DNA of 64,000 bases, taken from positions 496,001 through 560,000 of the forward strand of contig NZ_AP024871.1 of NCBI RefSeq assembly GCF_024346875.1, read 5' to 3'. Made by a program: the position numbers and the translations under genes. Within the stretch, counting starts at the first letter, position 1, and every line of letters starts with the position of its first letter. Positions 48,221-56,672 of this stretch are shown in pieces. Source of the stretch: Vibrio gallicus (GTDB taxonomy: Bacteria > Pseudomonadota > Gammaproteobacteria > Enterobacterales > Vibrionaceae). The notes beneath the pieces were generated by a model that was not told the origin of the DNA, did no database searches, and saw nothing but the letters and a program-made list of their open reading frames with translations.

Positions 48221-49513
48221 GATCTTAGAGTTGCGTTGGAAGTTATAGAGATCGCGCTTTTTGATTGGAAGATCAGCGATCTCTATTTCACTGAAACCTT
48301 GCTCTCTAAACCAATGTAGGCTGTGAGTAGTTAGAATGAAAAGTTGCGCTATATCTAAGCATTGGGTTTGATGCTTCATATGGGTTAAGAGGTGGGCGCC
48401 TCTATTGCCATCGCGATATTCAGAGTGTATTGCAAGGCAGGCCATTTCCGCCATATCATCTTCTGGATAAGGGTAAAGAGCAACACAACCTATGATGATG
48501 TCATCTTTGATGATGATGGTGAATTTCTCTATTTCTTGTTCGAGTTGCTCTCTAGAGCGGCGAACCAAAATCCCTTCACTTTCCAAAGGAATGATTAAGT
48601 CTAATATCCCACCAATATCATCGATCGTCGCCTTGCGGATCTGCTCGGCACTTTCGGTCACTATCTGAGTACCAATACCGTCTCGTGAGAACAGCTCTTG
48701 AATAAGTGCTCCATCTTCAGCATAACTTATTAAGTGGCTACGCTGCACGCCTTTACGGCATGCCAGCAAAGCGGCTTCTAAAAATCTACGATTGCTGTTT
48801 AAAGCCTTTCCTTGCTTAAGGATATTTTCTACCTGTTGTGGTATTAGCTCAGAAACCACAGCACCACTATCATCTACGTAGCCTTGCTCTGGAGAGAAGC
48901 CTATTAATTTTGCAGCCCCCAGTTTGATAGCAATCTTGGTAGCGAGATCTTCAGATACTAAGTTGAAGCACTCCCCAGTTACTGAACCGGCTACAGGGGA
49001 AATTAAAACGATCGAGCCTTGATCAAGGGCTCTGTTGATGCCTTGTACGTCAATACGGCGAACTCGACCACTGCTTTGATAATCAACACCATCCTCAACG
49101 CCTAGCGGTTGAGCGATGACAAAGTTACCACTGACAATATTGAGTTCATTACCCGCCATAGGGGTGTTATTGAGGCTCATCGATAGGTGCGCAGTAATCG
49201 CAAGCTGTGACTGACCAGCAGCCTGCATTACCAGAGGTAAAGTCGCAGAGTCTGTTACTCGAATTTGTTTGTGATAGTTGGCATCAATAGCGTGTTGTTG
49301 CAGGCTTTGCTCTATTTGTGGGCGTACGCCAAAAACTAGAACGAGCTTAACTCCAAGGCTATGTAATAGCGCTATATCACTAACGATGTTAGGGAAGTTT
49401 TCATGGCTTATGGCCTCGCCACTTAGGGAGATAACCATAGTTTTATCCCTATGTGAGTTAACATAGGGGGTTGATTGCCTAAATCCTTTTACCAACTCAG
49501 TACTGCGAACCAT
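48203..49513 (-). CDS. argA: Amino-acid N-acetyltransferase (N-acetylglutamate synthase)
   Basis: ArgA makes N-acetylglutamate from glutamate and acetyl-CoA, the first step of arginine synthesis. The 436-residue protein has an N-terminal amino-acid-kinase-like domain for arginine feedback (about 20-270, [19 protein letters not shown]) and a C-terminal GNAT acetyltransferase domain (about 285-430, [20 protein letters not shown]). Two ARG boxes lie just upstream. It is convergent with recD, as in E. coli. Confidence 0.95.
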   Translation of the reverse strand: MVRSTELVKGFRQSTPYVNSHRDKTMVISLSGEAISHENFPNIVSDIALLHSLGVKLVLVFGVRPQIEQSLQQHAIDANYHKQIRVTDSATLPLVMQAAGQSQLAITAHLSMSLNNTPMAGNELNIVSGNFVIAQPLGVEDGVDYQSSGRVRRIDVQGINRALDQGSIVLISPVAGSVTGECFNLVSEDLATKIAIKLGAAKLIGFSPEQGYVDDSGAVVSELIPQQVENILKQGKALNSNRRFLEAALLACRKGVQRSHLISYAEDGALIQELFSRDGIGTQIVTESAEQIRKATIDDIGGILDLIIPLESEGILVRRSREQLEQEIEKFTIIIKDDIIIGCVALYPYPEDDMAEMACLAIHSEYRDGNRGAHLLTHMKHQTQCLDIAQLFILTTHSLHWFREQGFSEIEIADLPIKKRDLYNFQRNSKILALDV

Positions 49514-49525
49514 CTCAATATCCAG

Positions 49526-49564
49526 TTTGAATTTTTATGTAATTTAAATGAGTAAATATTAAAA
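49526..49564. promoter_or_regulatory. Tandem ARG boxes in the argA promoter
   Basis: Box 1 (49526-49543) TTTGAATTTTTATGTAAT and box 2 (49547-49564) AATGAGTAAATATTAAAA fit the ArgR consensus TNTGAATWWWWATTCANW with two and three mismatches. They are exactly 21 bases apart, leaving the 3-base gap typical of ArgR hexamer sites. Confidence 0.7.
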
Positions 49565-49692
49565 TGCAATATCTGTATCAAAATTAGTCGAATATTTTAA
49601 TCGTCAATTGTTAGTCAATAATGAAGTAAAGATTGCGTTGCTGGTGTGAGTTTGTCATCCTGCTACTACTTGCTTAACTATCTGTTTATTAT

Positions 49693-50790
49693 ATGCGTAA
49701 AATATTTGCCTCCTTTGTTATACCCCTTTTACTTGCTGGCTGTGCTCAAAATACAGATCTCGGACAGCAATATTCAGACCAAACTTTTACTAAGCCTCTG
49801 ACCAAAGTCGATACGGTTGAGAGTAATGCATATCGAGATCTCAATTCGTTTGATAAGCAAGCCCAACAGGTGCTGGAAAACTCACCTTCGATGGCTAGAA
49901 AATATCGTGGTTTGTATGAAACTCTTTCGGAGTGGGCTTTGCAAAGTGGTAATCCTGATGAGCTTGCCAACTATGGTATTCAGAGCGCTCAGATGCGTGG
50001 TGGAGATAAGAAGGGGAACGTACTGTTTACCGGATACTTTTCACCGGTTATTGAGTTAAGACATCAAGCGGATGCAGTATATAAATACCCCCTTTACGGA
50101 AAACCGAATTGTTCAGGACAGTGTCCTACTCGAGCTCAGATCAACGAAGGTGCACTAGATGGCAAAGGGCTTGAGTTAGGTTACGCTGCGAATCGAATAG
50201 ACCCATTCTTGATGGAAGTGCAAGGCAGTGGATTTGTGCACTTCGGTGATGACAATAGCATGCAATATTTTGCCTACTCAGGTAAAAATAATCGCCCATA
50301 TGTCAGCATTGGACGCATACTCATAGAGCGTGGTTTAGTGCCAAGACATAAAATGTCGTTGAAGGCGATTAAACAATGGGTAAGTGAAAATGATGAGCAA
50401 ACGGTACGTGAGCTGTTAGAGCAAAACCCATCTTATGTGTTCTTTGCTCCAAAGGATGACCTGGCAGTGCGTGGAACCGCTGGTATTCCATTACTTCCAT
50501 TAGCATCTGTTGCAGGAGACCGCAGTTTATTACCTATGGGTACTCCGATATTAGCAGAGGTACCACTGCTTAATGCTGATGGTACTTGGTCTGGTTCCCA
50601 TGCATTACGATTATTGATTGTATTAGATACCGGTGGCGCAGTTAAGCACAACCACCTCGACCTATATCATGGTATGGGACCGCGAGCAGGGGTTCAGTCT
50701 GGTCACTATAAGCATTTTGGTCGGGTATGGAAGTTAGGGTTAGAAAATAGCCCCACTGAAAATCCTTGGCAATTGCCCAACAGACCCTAG
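49693..50790 (+). CDS. mltA: Membrane-bound lytic murein transglycosylase A
   Basis: MltA cleaves peptidoglycan between MurNAc and GlcNAc, releasing 1,6-anhydro products. The 365-residue protein is an outer-membrane lipoprotein with lipobox LLAGC (C17). The MltA domain runs about 110-260 (LFTGYFSPVIELR, FLMEVQGSGFV), followed by the 3D domain carrying the catalytic aspartate in LIVLDTGGAVKHNHLDLYHG. ATG at 49693. Short gap to tcdA. Its products would feed the AmpG muropeptide importer encoded near the end of the window. Confidence 0.94.
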   Translation: MRKIFASFVIPLLLAGCAQNTDLGQQYSDQTFTKPLTKVDTVESNAYRDLNSFDKQAQQVLENSPSMARKYRGLYETLSEWALQSGNPDELANYGIQSAQMRGGDKKGNVLFTGYFSPVIELRHQADAVYKYPLYGKPNCSGQCPTRAQINEGALDGKGLELGYAANRIDPFLMEVQGSGFVHFGDDNSMQYFAYSGKNNRPYVSIGRILIERGLVPRHKMSLKAIKQWVSENDEQTVRELLEQNPSYVFFAPKDDLAVRGTAGIPLLPLASVAGDRSLLPMGTPILAEVPLLNADGTWSGSHALRLLIVLDTGGAVKHNHLDLYHGMGPRAGVQSGHYKHFGRVWKLGLENSPTENPWQLPNRP

Positions 50791-50853
50791 ACATTAAACT
50801 CAAGAGTGCGTATAAATCGCACTCTTGTTGTATTTGTGTGGAGAAATATCGTC

Positions 50854-51660
50854 ATGCGAGAGTTGACTAGCCCAGCATCAGAATCTTATGACCAGCGCTT
50901 TGGTGGCACACGCCGCCTGTACGGGAATAGCCAAGTAGAGATCCTACGGGCAGCCCATGTGTGTGTGATAGGCATCGGTGGGGTAGGCTCGTGGGCTGTT
51001 GAAGCCTTAGCGCGTAGTGGTATTGGAGAGTTAACACTCATCGACATGGATGATGTATGCGTCACTAATATTAATCGTCAGATCCACGCTATGACAGGCA
51101 CTGTTGGTCAAAGTAAGATCGAGGTGATGGCGGAGCGTGTTAGGCTGATTAACCCTGAGTGTAAGGTCAATCTCATTGATGACTTTATTGACGCAGACAA
51201 TCAAGCGCAATATTTGAGCAAAGATTACGACTATGTGCTGGATGCGATTGACAGTGTTAAGGCCAAGGCCTCACTACTAGCTTATTGTCGCAGCAATAAG
51301 ATCAAGGTTATCACTATTGGTGGTGCGGGTGGGCAGGTTGATCCGACTCAGATTTGCGTCGCCGATCTCAGTAAAACAGTGCAAGATCCGCTAGCGAAAA
51401 AAATCAAAGATCAATTACGTCGCTTCCATAACTTTAGTAAAAATCCAAAGCGAAAGTTCGCCATTGATTGCGTTTTCTCAACAGAGCAGCTTAAGTATCC
51501 ACAAGCCGATGGCTCTGTATGTGGCGTGAAGGCTACTGCTGAGGGACCTAAGCGTATGGATTGTGCAACGGGCTTTGGTGCAGCGACGGTGGTTACTGCA
51601 ACCTTTGGTTTTGTTGCGGTATCACGTATTATTGAAAAACTCATTCAAAAGCATAGTTAG
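50854..51660 (+). CDS. tcdA: tRNA threonylcarbamoyladenosine dehydratase
   Basis: TcdA (CsdL) cyclises t6A37 of tRNA to ct6A using ATP. The 268-residue E1/ThiF-like protein has the nucleotide-binding VIGIGGVGSWAVEALARSGIGELTLIDMDDVCVTNINRQ (about 33-70) and later CVFSTEQ. I use ATG at 50854 because GTGGAGAAATATC precedes it and MRELTSPASESYDQRFGG matches the usual N-terminus; the frame stays open to 50806. It is 3 bases before csdE, and CsdA/CsdE supply sulfur transfer linked to this enzyme in E. coli. Confidence 0.94.
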   Translation: MRELTSPASESYDQRFGGTRRLYGNSQVEILRAAHVCVIGIGGVGSWAVEALARSGIGELTLIDMDDVCVTNINRQIHAMTGTVGQSKIEVMAERVRLINPECKVNLIDDFIDADNQAQYLSKDYDYVLDAIDSVKAKASLLAYCRSNKIKVITIGGAGGQVDPTQICVADLSKTVQDPLAKKIKDQLRRFHNFSKNPKRKFAIDCVFSTEQLKYPQADGSVCGVKATAEGPKRMDCATGFGAATVVTATFGFVAVSRIIEKLIQKHS

Positions 51661-51663
51661 GTT

Positions 51664-52101
51664 ATGGCTCAACTTTCAGATTTTGCCCAAAATAACCCAT
51701 TTGGATATAGTATAAACCACGATGAGATAGTGGCGACCATGCAGACGCTGTCTGGTTGGGAGCAGCGCTATCGTCAGGTTATCCAATGGGGTAAGAAGTT
51801 ACCTGTGTTATCGCAGTCGCAAAGAAATGCTGATGTTACGGTTGCGGGATGTGAGAGTCAGGTATGGCTGACCGGTGAATACGTTGCAGGGAAATGGCAT
51901 TTTTCTGCTGATTCTGATGCACGTATCGTGCGTGGTCTTATCGCGATTGCTTTGGCTGCCCTTAATAATAGAACGGGTGATGAAATACAGGCGTTCGATC
52001 TCGAGGGTTACTTTGCTAAATTAGGACTCATTGAGCACTTGAGTCCATCTCGTGGCAATGGCCTAAAGGCGATTGTCGAGCAGATAAAACAGATGATTTA
52101 A
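51664..52101 (+). CDS. csdE: Cysteine desulfurase sulfur acceptor CsdE
   Basis: A 145-residue SufE-family sulfur acceptor. The acceptor cysteine is C63 in DVTVAGCESQVWL. The neighbour tcdA and the convergent csdA identify it as CsdE rather than SufE of the suf operon. It starts 3 bases after the tcdA stop. Confidence 0.93.
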   Translation: MAQLSDFAQNNPFGYSINHDEIVATMQTLSGWEQRYRQVIQWGKKLPVLSQSQRNADVTVAGCESQVWLTGEYVAGKWHFSADSDARIVRGLIAIALAALNNRTGDEIQAFDLEGYFAKLGLIEHLSPSRGNGLKAIVEQIKQMI

Positions 52102-52113
52102 AACCGCTTTTAA

Positions 52114-52147
52114 ATATAAAGAGTCCCAAACTAAGGACTCTTTATAT
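52114..52147. terminator. Bidirectional terminator between csdE and csdA
   Basis: A perfect 13-bp stem ATATAAAGAGTCC / GGACTCTTTATAT with an 8-base loop sits between the two convergent genes. Confidence 0.8.
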
Positions 52148-52171
52148 TATCAAAATAGACTACTTTCCTTA

Positions 52172-53371
52172 CTACAGCATATCTGCGGCTTTTTCTACGG
52201 CGCTGATAAGCTTCTGCACATCATCCATATTGTTATACAAAGCAAAGGATGCACGTACCGTCCCTTTAATATCTAAAGCATCCATAAATGGGTGGGCACA
52301 ATGATGTCCAGCCCTTAATGCAATACCTTGTTGATCGAGCAAGGTGGCGATGTCTTGGTGGTGAACACCATCTATGACAAAGCTAATGACGCTGGCTTGC
52401 TCTTGATAACCGATAACGGTTACATCCTCGATAGCCGACAATCCTTGGTAGGCTTGGTGCTGTAATCGAGTAATATGTTGCTCTGCGTGTTGCATGTCGA
52501 TACCTTGCAACCAATTGATTGCAGTAGCCAGAGCTATGGAGCCAGCTACGTTAGGTGTTCCGGCTTCAAATTTACCGGGCAAATCACTAAACGAGGTTCC
52601 CTCAAAACTGACCTTGTGCACCATTTTACCTCCGCCGTGCCAAGGTGGCATCGCCTCAAGCAAGGGTAAGCGTCCATACAATACGCCAATTCCCGTTGGA
52701 GCGAATAGCTTATGCCCTGAGAAGACATAGAAATCACAACCTAAAGCCTGAACATCTACGGTCTCATGGACAATACCCTGCGCACCATCAACCACCACCA
52801 CGCAGTTATTCTGCCTAGCTATGGCTATCATTTTTTCGATAGGATGGCGAGTACCGGTGACGTTAGATACGTGGCTGATAGCAACAATCTTCGTTCTAGG
52901 GGTTAGTCGTGCTTTATAGGCATCTAGGTCCAACTGACAATCAGTTGTCATCGGAATTTTAACTATCTTAGCGCCAGTTTGTGTGGCGACTAACTGCCAA
53001 GGAACAATGTTGGCGTGATGCTCCATCTCACTAATTAATATCTCATCACCTGATTTTAGGCTGTTTCTAGCGTAGGTTTGAGCGATAAGATTTATCGCCT
53101 CAGTAGCGCCGCGTGTCCAGACAATTTCCTTTGTTGATTGGGCATTGATAAAGCGGCATACGGTTTCACGCGCCTGCTCAAATTGAGTGGTCGCTTGAGT
53201 GGTTAAGCTATGACTACCACGATGCACATTCGCGTTGCTCTGGGTGTAATAGTGAGTAATTGCATCGATAACTGCTTGTGGTTTTTGGGTAGTAGCCGCG
53301 CTATCTAGGTAGGTAAACGGTACATTACTTAAGGCGGGAAACTGAGCTCTTACCGCTTGTATATCAAACAC
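52172..53371 (-). CDS. csdA: Cysteine desulfurase CsdA
   Basis: CsdA takes sulfur from cysteine and passes it to CsdE. This 399-residue class V aminotransferase-fold enzyme has the PLP lysine K221 in VFSGHKLFAPTGIG, HHANIVPW near residue 118, and the catalytic cysteine C358 in RAGHHCAHP, the group II (SufS/CsdA) pattern. Start is GTG at 53371 with AGGAG 6 bases upstream. It overlaps yajL by 8 bases, so yajL and csdA are coupled. SufS is the alternative name, but the neighbours csdE and tcdA favour CsdA. Confidence 0.92.
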   Translation of the reverse strand: MFDIQAVRAQFPALSNVPFTYLDSAATTQKPQAVIDAITHYYTQSNANVHRGSHSLTTQATTQFEQARETVCRFINAQSTKEIVWTRGATEAINLIAQTYARNSLKSGDEILISEMEHHANIVPWQLVATQTGAKIVKIPMTTDCQLDLDAYKARLTPRTKIVAISHVSNVTGTRHPIEKMIAIARQNNCVVVVDGAQGIVHETVDVQALGCDFYVFSGHKLFAPTGIGVLYGRLPLLEAMPPWHGGGKMVHKVSFEGTSFSDLPGKFEAGTPNVAGSIALATAINWLQGIDMQHAEQHITRLQHQAYQGLSAIEDVTVIGYQEQASVISFVIDGVHHQDIATLLDQQGIALRAGHHCAHPFMDALDIKGTVRASFALYNNMDDVQKLISAVEKAADML

Positions 53372-53969
53372 GTTTTTCTCCTAAATCAGATAGGTTTAAG
53401 TTTGGTAGAGGAACCATGGGTTCAGCCACTTGCCATGCAAATGCTTTTCCTGATAGCAGGGTGATGATCTCAATAGCAAACTCAAATGCGCTTGCCGGCC
53501 CTTGGCTAGTCAAAACCTTATTATTTAAGTCGTAGGTCACGCGCTTTGGGCGCCACAAATCACTAGGGATCTTAGACTGAAAGTGTGGATGACATGTCAT
53601 TAATGTATCTGGATAGATATCATGATGGATAAACACCAGCGCAGGGCTTGCACATATAGCTGCGTTGAGTCGACCATCGTATTTTTGCTGTTTGATCATC
53701 TCGACTAATAGAATACTGTCACGAAATACCTCAGCTCCCGCCACACCACCGGGGAGGGCGATAACGTCAAATTCTTCATCCGCAACCTCGACCAATTTTT
53801 TCTGCGCAACCAAGGGGATACCTCTTGATCCGGTAAGCTGTAGCCTGCCTTCGAAATCAACACTGGCTACTGTAACCTCATAGTCGGCGCGAATTAGGGT
53901 ATCTATGATGGTGATAGCTTCCATCTCTTCGGTTCCTTGAGCTATGGGAACTAAGGCTTTAATTGTCAT
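53364..53969 (-). CDS. yajL: DJ-1/PfpI family protein YajL
   Basis: A 201-residue member of the DJ-1 family, whose E. coli member YajL protects proteins against oxidative and carbonyl damage. The oxidisable cysteine falls at C106 in AAICASPA and the paired acidic residue at E15 (GTEEME), as in DJ-1. ATG at 53969 with AGAGG upstream is preferred over the TTG two codons earlier. The start overlaps the end of panE by 11 bases and the end overlaps csdA by 8. Confidence 0.9.
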   Translation of the reverse strand: MTIKALVPIAQGTEEMEAITIIDTLIRADYEVTVASVDFEGRLQLTGSRGIPLVAQKKLVEVADEEFDVIALPGGVAGAEVFRDSILLVEMIKQQKYDGRLNAAICASPALVFIHHDIYPDTLMTCHPHFQSKIPSDLWRPKRVTYDLNNKVLTSQGPASAFEFAIEIITLLSGKAFAWQVAEPMVPLPNLNLSDLGEKRV

Positions 53970-54846
53970 TGCCAACCTCTAACTGTTTGATTTCTTGATA
54001 TAACTTTAGATTGTGTGGGGTGTCTATTGTGTGAATTTTAGCACGTTGTAGCAGATACCCTGTAATATAGTCGATTTCAGTTTTTCTATGATGCGCGATA
54101 TCTTGATGCATGGAAGAATAGTTGTTTGCCGTGGCCTTTATCACTGAATTAACGGTTTGATCAAGTTGCGATGCGTGAACCTGAAATCCATCAGCTTGCA
54201 TGACTAGGCTGACTTCTGAGCATATCGCCTTGATCGTATTGGCTGTATCTGGGGTATCTAACGCACCATTACGACAGTTTAATAGTGCAGTAAGGGGATT
54301 TATGCAGCAATTTATAGCCAGTTTATGCCATAGCGCCTGTTTGATGTTTTTTTCCCATTTTGCGACAGGCAAGGCATGATTAATCAAATCCACTACCCAC
54401 GTTAAATTGCGGGCTTGTTCTGAATACGGGCCAATGGTGGTTTGTCCCCAGCCGGTATGTAGAACCTGATTTGAAGATGGCTTTAGAGCGGCGTGGGTGG
54501 TGGTGGCAAACAATATTGGACGGTTTATAAGTAGCTTATTTGATTGCTCAATCGCGCCCATGCCGTTGTGTGAAATTAATATAGGGACAGCAAGCGGTAT
54601 GTAGGGTAAGACCTGCTTCAGAGCCTGTTGTAGCTGCCATGATTTAACACAGACAATAACCAGTTCGCACTGCTCTAGTTGTGATGGGATATTGGTAGGA
54701 AAAGAGCGGATGTTATCCTTGTCTAAAGCAATAGACAGGGTGCTGTGTTGGCCTTTTGTCCAACAACTTAACTGATGACCATCTTGACTCAATGAATATG
54801 CAAATAGGGAACCAATCGCTCCCATTCCTACAACCGCGATCTTCAC
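53959..54846 (-). CDS. panE: 2-dehydropantoate 2-reductase
   Basis: PanE reduces 2-dehydropantoate to pantoate with NADPH in pantothenate and CoA synthesis. The 295-residue protein has the Rossmann motif VVGMGAIGSLFAYSLSQDGH at 5-24, KLAINCCINPLTALLNCRNG in the helical C-terminal domain, and the catalytic lysine region before it. Start is GTG at 54846 after GGGAGAAGA. First gene of the overlapping set panE-yajL-csdA. Confidence 0.93.
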   Translation of the reverse strand: MKIAVVGMGAIGSLFAYSLSQDGHQLSCWTKGQHSTLSIALDKDNIRSFPTNIPSQLEQCELVIVCVKSWQLQQALKQVLPYIPLAVPILISHNGMGAIEQSNKLLINRPILFATTTHAALKPSSNQVLHTGWGQTTIGPYSEQARNLTWVVDLINHALPVAKWEKNIKQALWHKLAINCCINPLTALLNCRNGALDTPDTANTIKAICSEVSLVMQADGFQVHASQLDQTVNSVIKATANNYSSMHQDIAHHRKTEIDYITGYLLQRAKIHTIDTPHNLKLYQEIKQLEVGNDN

Positions 54847-54913
54847 ACTCTTCTCCCATAGGAACTAAATCAGAGCAAGGATACTGCTTTTACCGGAATC
54901 GGGCGAATAAAAA

Positions 54914-54942
54914 GCATAAAAAAAGGCGCCATCGGCGCCTAT
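54914..54942 (-). terminator. Rho-independent terminator of ompK
   Basis: On the minus strand AGGCGCC-GAT-GGCGCCT is followed by TTTTTTTATG; 24 bases after the ompK stop. Confidence 0.92.
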
Positions 54943-54965
54943 TTGAGCATGAGGTTATACAGTTC

Positions 54966-55775
54966 TTAGAACTTGTAAGTAACAGAAACGTAATGACCAA
55001 TGCCTGAAGAATCAGCTACTGGAGCCCAAGGTAAAGCTTGACCGTCTTCGAATCCGTATACATTGTGATAAAGTTTCAAGCCATAACCAACAGCATAGTG
55101 TTCAGAGTGCCAGTAGATGCCATTGAACATCGCACCACCATTACTTGCTTGATAGCTTTGTTTATCTTCCATACCGAATTGGTAATCGATGTAACCTTGG
55201 TAAGAGATAAATGAACCGTTTTCGAAGAAGAAGAAAGGTTTGAACCAGTTGGTAGATACTTGGTAACCGTTCCAGTCTTTTGAATTTGAGTCGTAAGTTC
55301 CGTAGAAGTTAAGACCAATTTTTCCTAACCAAGGTACGTTTACGTCAGAACCTAGACCAATTTTCTGTGTGTTTACACCAGAATTTCCGCCCCATTCCAT
55401 CAAAGTAGCTACGTAAAGCTCTTGTACAGGTCCAAAAGAAAGGTCTTTATGGGTTAATGCATCAAGAGAAACACGAGGCGCAAACTTCATAAACATCTTT
55501 TCTTGGCCATCTTTATCTGAACTAGGATTGCTCAGCAAGTTGAATACATCAACATAACCGTATAGGTCAAAGACTCCAGAGCGACCGCCAAATTCCATTT
55601 CTAGGTAATCGTGAGAAGATTCAGGGCCAGCACCTTTTTCGTTAAAAGCACCCATAAGGTTAAATTGCATCCACTTGTAATCATTTTTGTGGATATCACC
55701 ATCGGTGTAGTCAGCTGCTAATACTGGAGCTGATGTTGCTGCTAGTAGTCCAAGTGTCAATAAAGATTTGCGCAT
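54966..55775 (-). CDS. ompK: Nucleoside-specific channel OmpK (Tsx family)
   Basis: A 269-residue outer-membrane porin of the Tsx/OmpK family, which admits nucleosides and serves as a phage receptor in vibrios. Signal peptide MRKSLLTLGLLAATSAPVLA (1-20), then beta strands beginning DYTDGDIHKNDYKWMQFNLMG and ending HYVSVTYKF with terminal phenylalanine. DLYGYVDVFNL and the WH-rich late region are typical. A CRP-like site lies about 150 bases upstream. It fits with NupC and the deo genes earlier in the window. Confidence 0.94.
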   Translation of the reverse strand: MRKSLLTLGLLAATSAPVLAADYTDGDIHKNDYKWMQFNLMGAFNEKGAGPESSHDYLEMEFGGRSGVFDLYGYVDVFNLLSNPSSDKDGQEKMFMKFAPRVSLDALTHKDLSFGPVQELYVATLMEWGGNSGVNTQKIGLGSDVNVPWLGKIGLNFYGTYDSNSKDWNGYQVSTNWFKPFFFFENGSFISYQGYIDYQFGMEDKQSYQASNGGAMFNGIYWHSEHYAVGYGLKLYHNVYGFEDGQALPWAPVADSSGIGHYVSVTYKF

Positions 55776-55927
55776 AATAAAAGATACTCAAAAGTTGTTT
55801 GCGATAGAAATCAGCTAATTATTAGCTGTTTGTGGTTACTTTTCCAAAGCAACCGATTTCGTGGCTCGAATAATAGAGATCTCACCCACAAATGAAAGCA
55901 CTTTTTTGCAAAAGTTCCATCTAAGTG

Positions 55928-55943
55928 TGTGATCTTGATCTCA
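55928..55943. promoter_or_regulatory. CRP-like site between ompK and the ECF operon
   Basis: TGTGATCTTGATCTCA differs from the symmetric CRP consensus TGTGATCTAGATCACA at two positions. It lies 153 bases from the ompK start and 135 from the LON-domain gene, so either gene could be the target. Confidence 0.5.
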
Positions 55944-56048
55944 TAACTATGGATAAGGTGCGTCGATATTAAGTTGCTCAATATATTCACGCCATTTTTA
56001 GCTGCTTGTTGTTAATTAGTGATCGATTAAAGAAGGGCAGCGTAACAA
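55930..56048 (+). promoter_or_regulatory. Candidate ECF11-type promoters before the LON/DUF4397/sigma operon
   Basis: Two TGATC-type -35 candidates: TGATCT (55930-55935), 18 bases, TAAGGT (55954-55959); and TGATCG (56020-56025), 17 bases, TAACAA (56043-56048). RpoE/ChrR-type sigma factors use TGATC-like -35 elements and usually control their own operon. The first candidate overlaps the CRP-like site, so only one reading may be right. Confidence 0.3.
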
Positions 56049-56077
56049 TATTTGAGATTGAAATATGGAAGTGCAAT

Positions 56078-56650
56078 ATGTCGGTAATCAAGTTATTCCC
56101 TGTAAGTTCGGTCGTACTCCCTGAGGGGAAAATGACTCTTAGGATCTTTGAGCCCCGCTACAATCGGATGATTAGCGATTGCTGTAAGCAGGATCAAGGA
56201 TTTGGGATCTGTTTGCTTGGAGACCCATCTTTGTCATCTCCAAATAATGTCTCTCGTGTTGGAACACTCACTAAAATTATTGATTTTGAACAGCTAGATG
56301 ATGGCTTTCTTGGGGTCACTATCGTTGGTACACGACGCTTTAAGTTAAAAAGGGTATGGAGTGAGTTCGATGGCTTAAGGTGCGCAGAAGTCGATCTTCT
56401 GAGTAACTGGAGCAGTCAAGAGCTCAATCAATCCTCTTTATTTATTAGCAACCAACTTCAACGCGTGTATCAGAAATTTCCAGAGATCAGGCGTCTTTAT
56501 CCGCATTGCTTTTTTGATGATGCAAGCTGGGTTAGCCAGAGATGGTTGGAGATCCTACCTATAGAATGTCAGCAATTTGAACACCTTACTTCTCAGTCCG
56601 ATTGTGGTGAAGCACTTAAATTTCTTTGCCAAGCAATTGATTCGCAGTGA
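56078..56650 (+). CDS. LON peptidase substrate-binding-domain protein
   Basis: A 190-residue protein made only of the N-terminal LON (PUA-like) domain, without the ATPase and protease parts. The typical start is MSVIKLFPVSSVVLPEGKMTLRIFEPRY, followed by GFGICLLG and FLGVTIVGTRRFKL. ATG at 56078 is chosen because it gives the normal N-terminus; the frame is open to 56006. Function is unknown; the domain may bind unfolded or damaged proteins. It is the first gene of a four-gene run ending with the sigma/anti-sigma pair (gap 22 bp to the next gene). Confidence 0.87.
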   Translation: MSVIKLFPVSSVVLPEGKMTLRIFEPRYNRMISDCCKQDQGFGICLLGDPSLSSPNNVSRVGTLTKIIDFEQLDDGFLGVTIVGTRRFKLKRVWSEFDGLRCAEVDLLSNWSSQELNQSSLFISNQLQRVYQKFPEIRRLYPHCFFDDASWVSQRWLEILPIECQQFEHLTSQSDCGEALKFLCQAIDSQ

Positions 56651-56672
56651 GAAAAATTACGGAGATAACATC

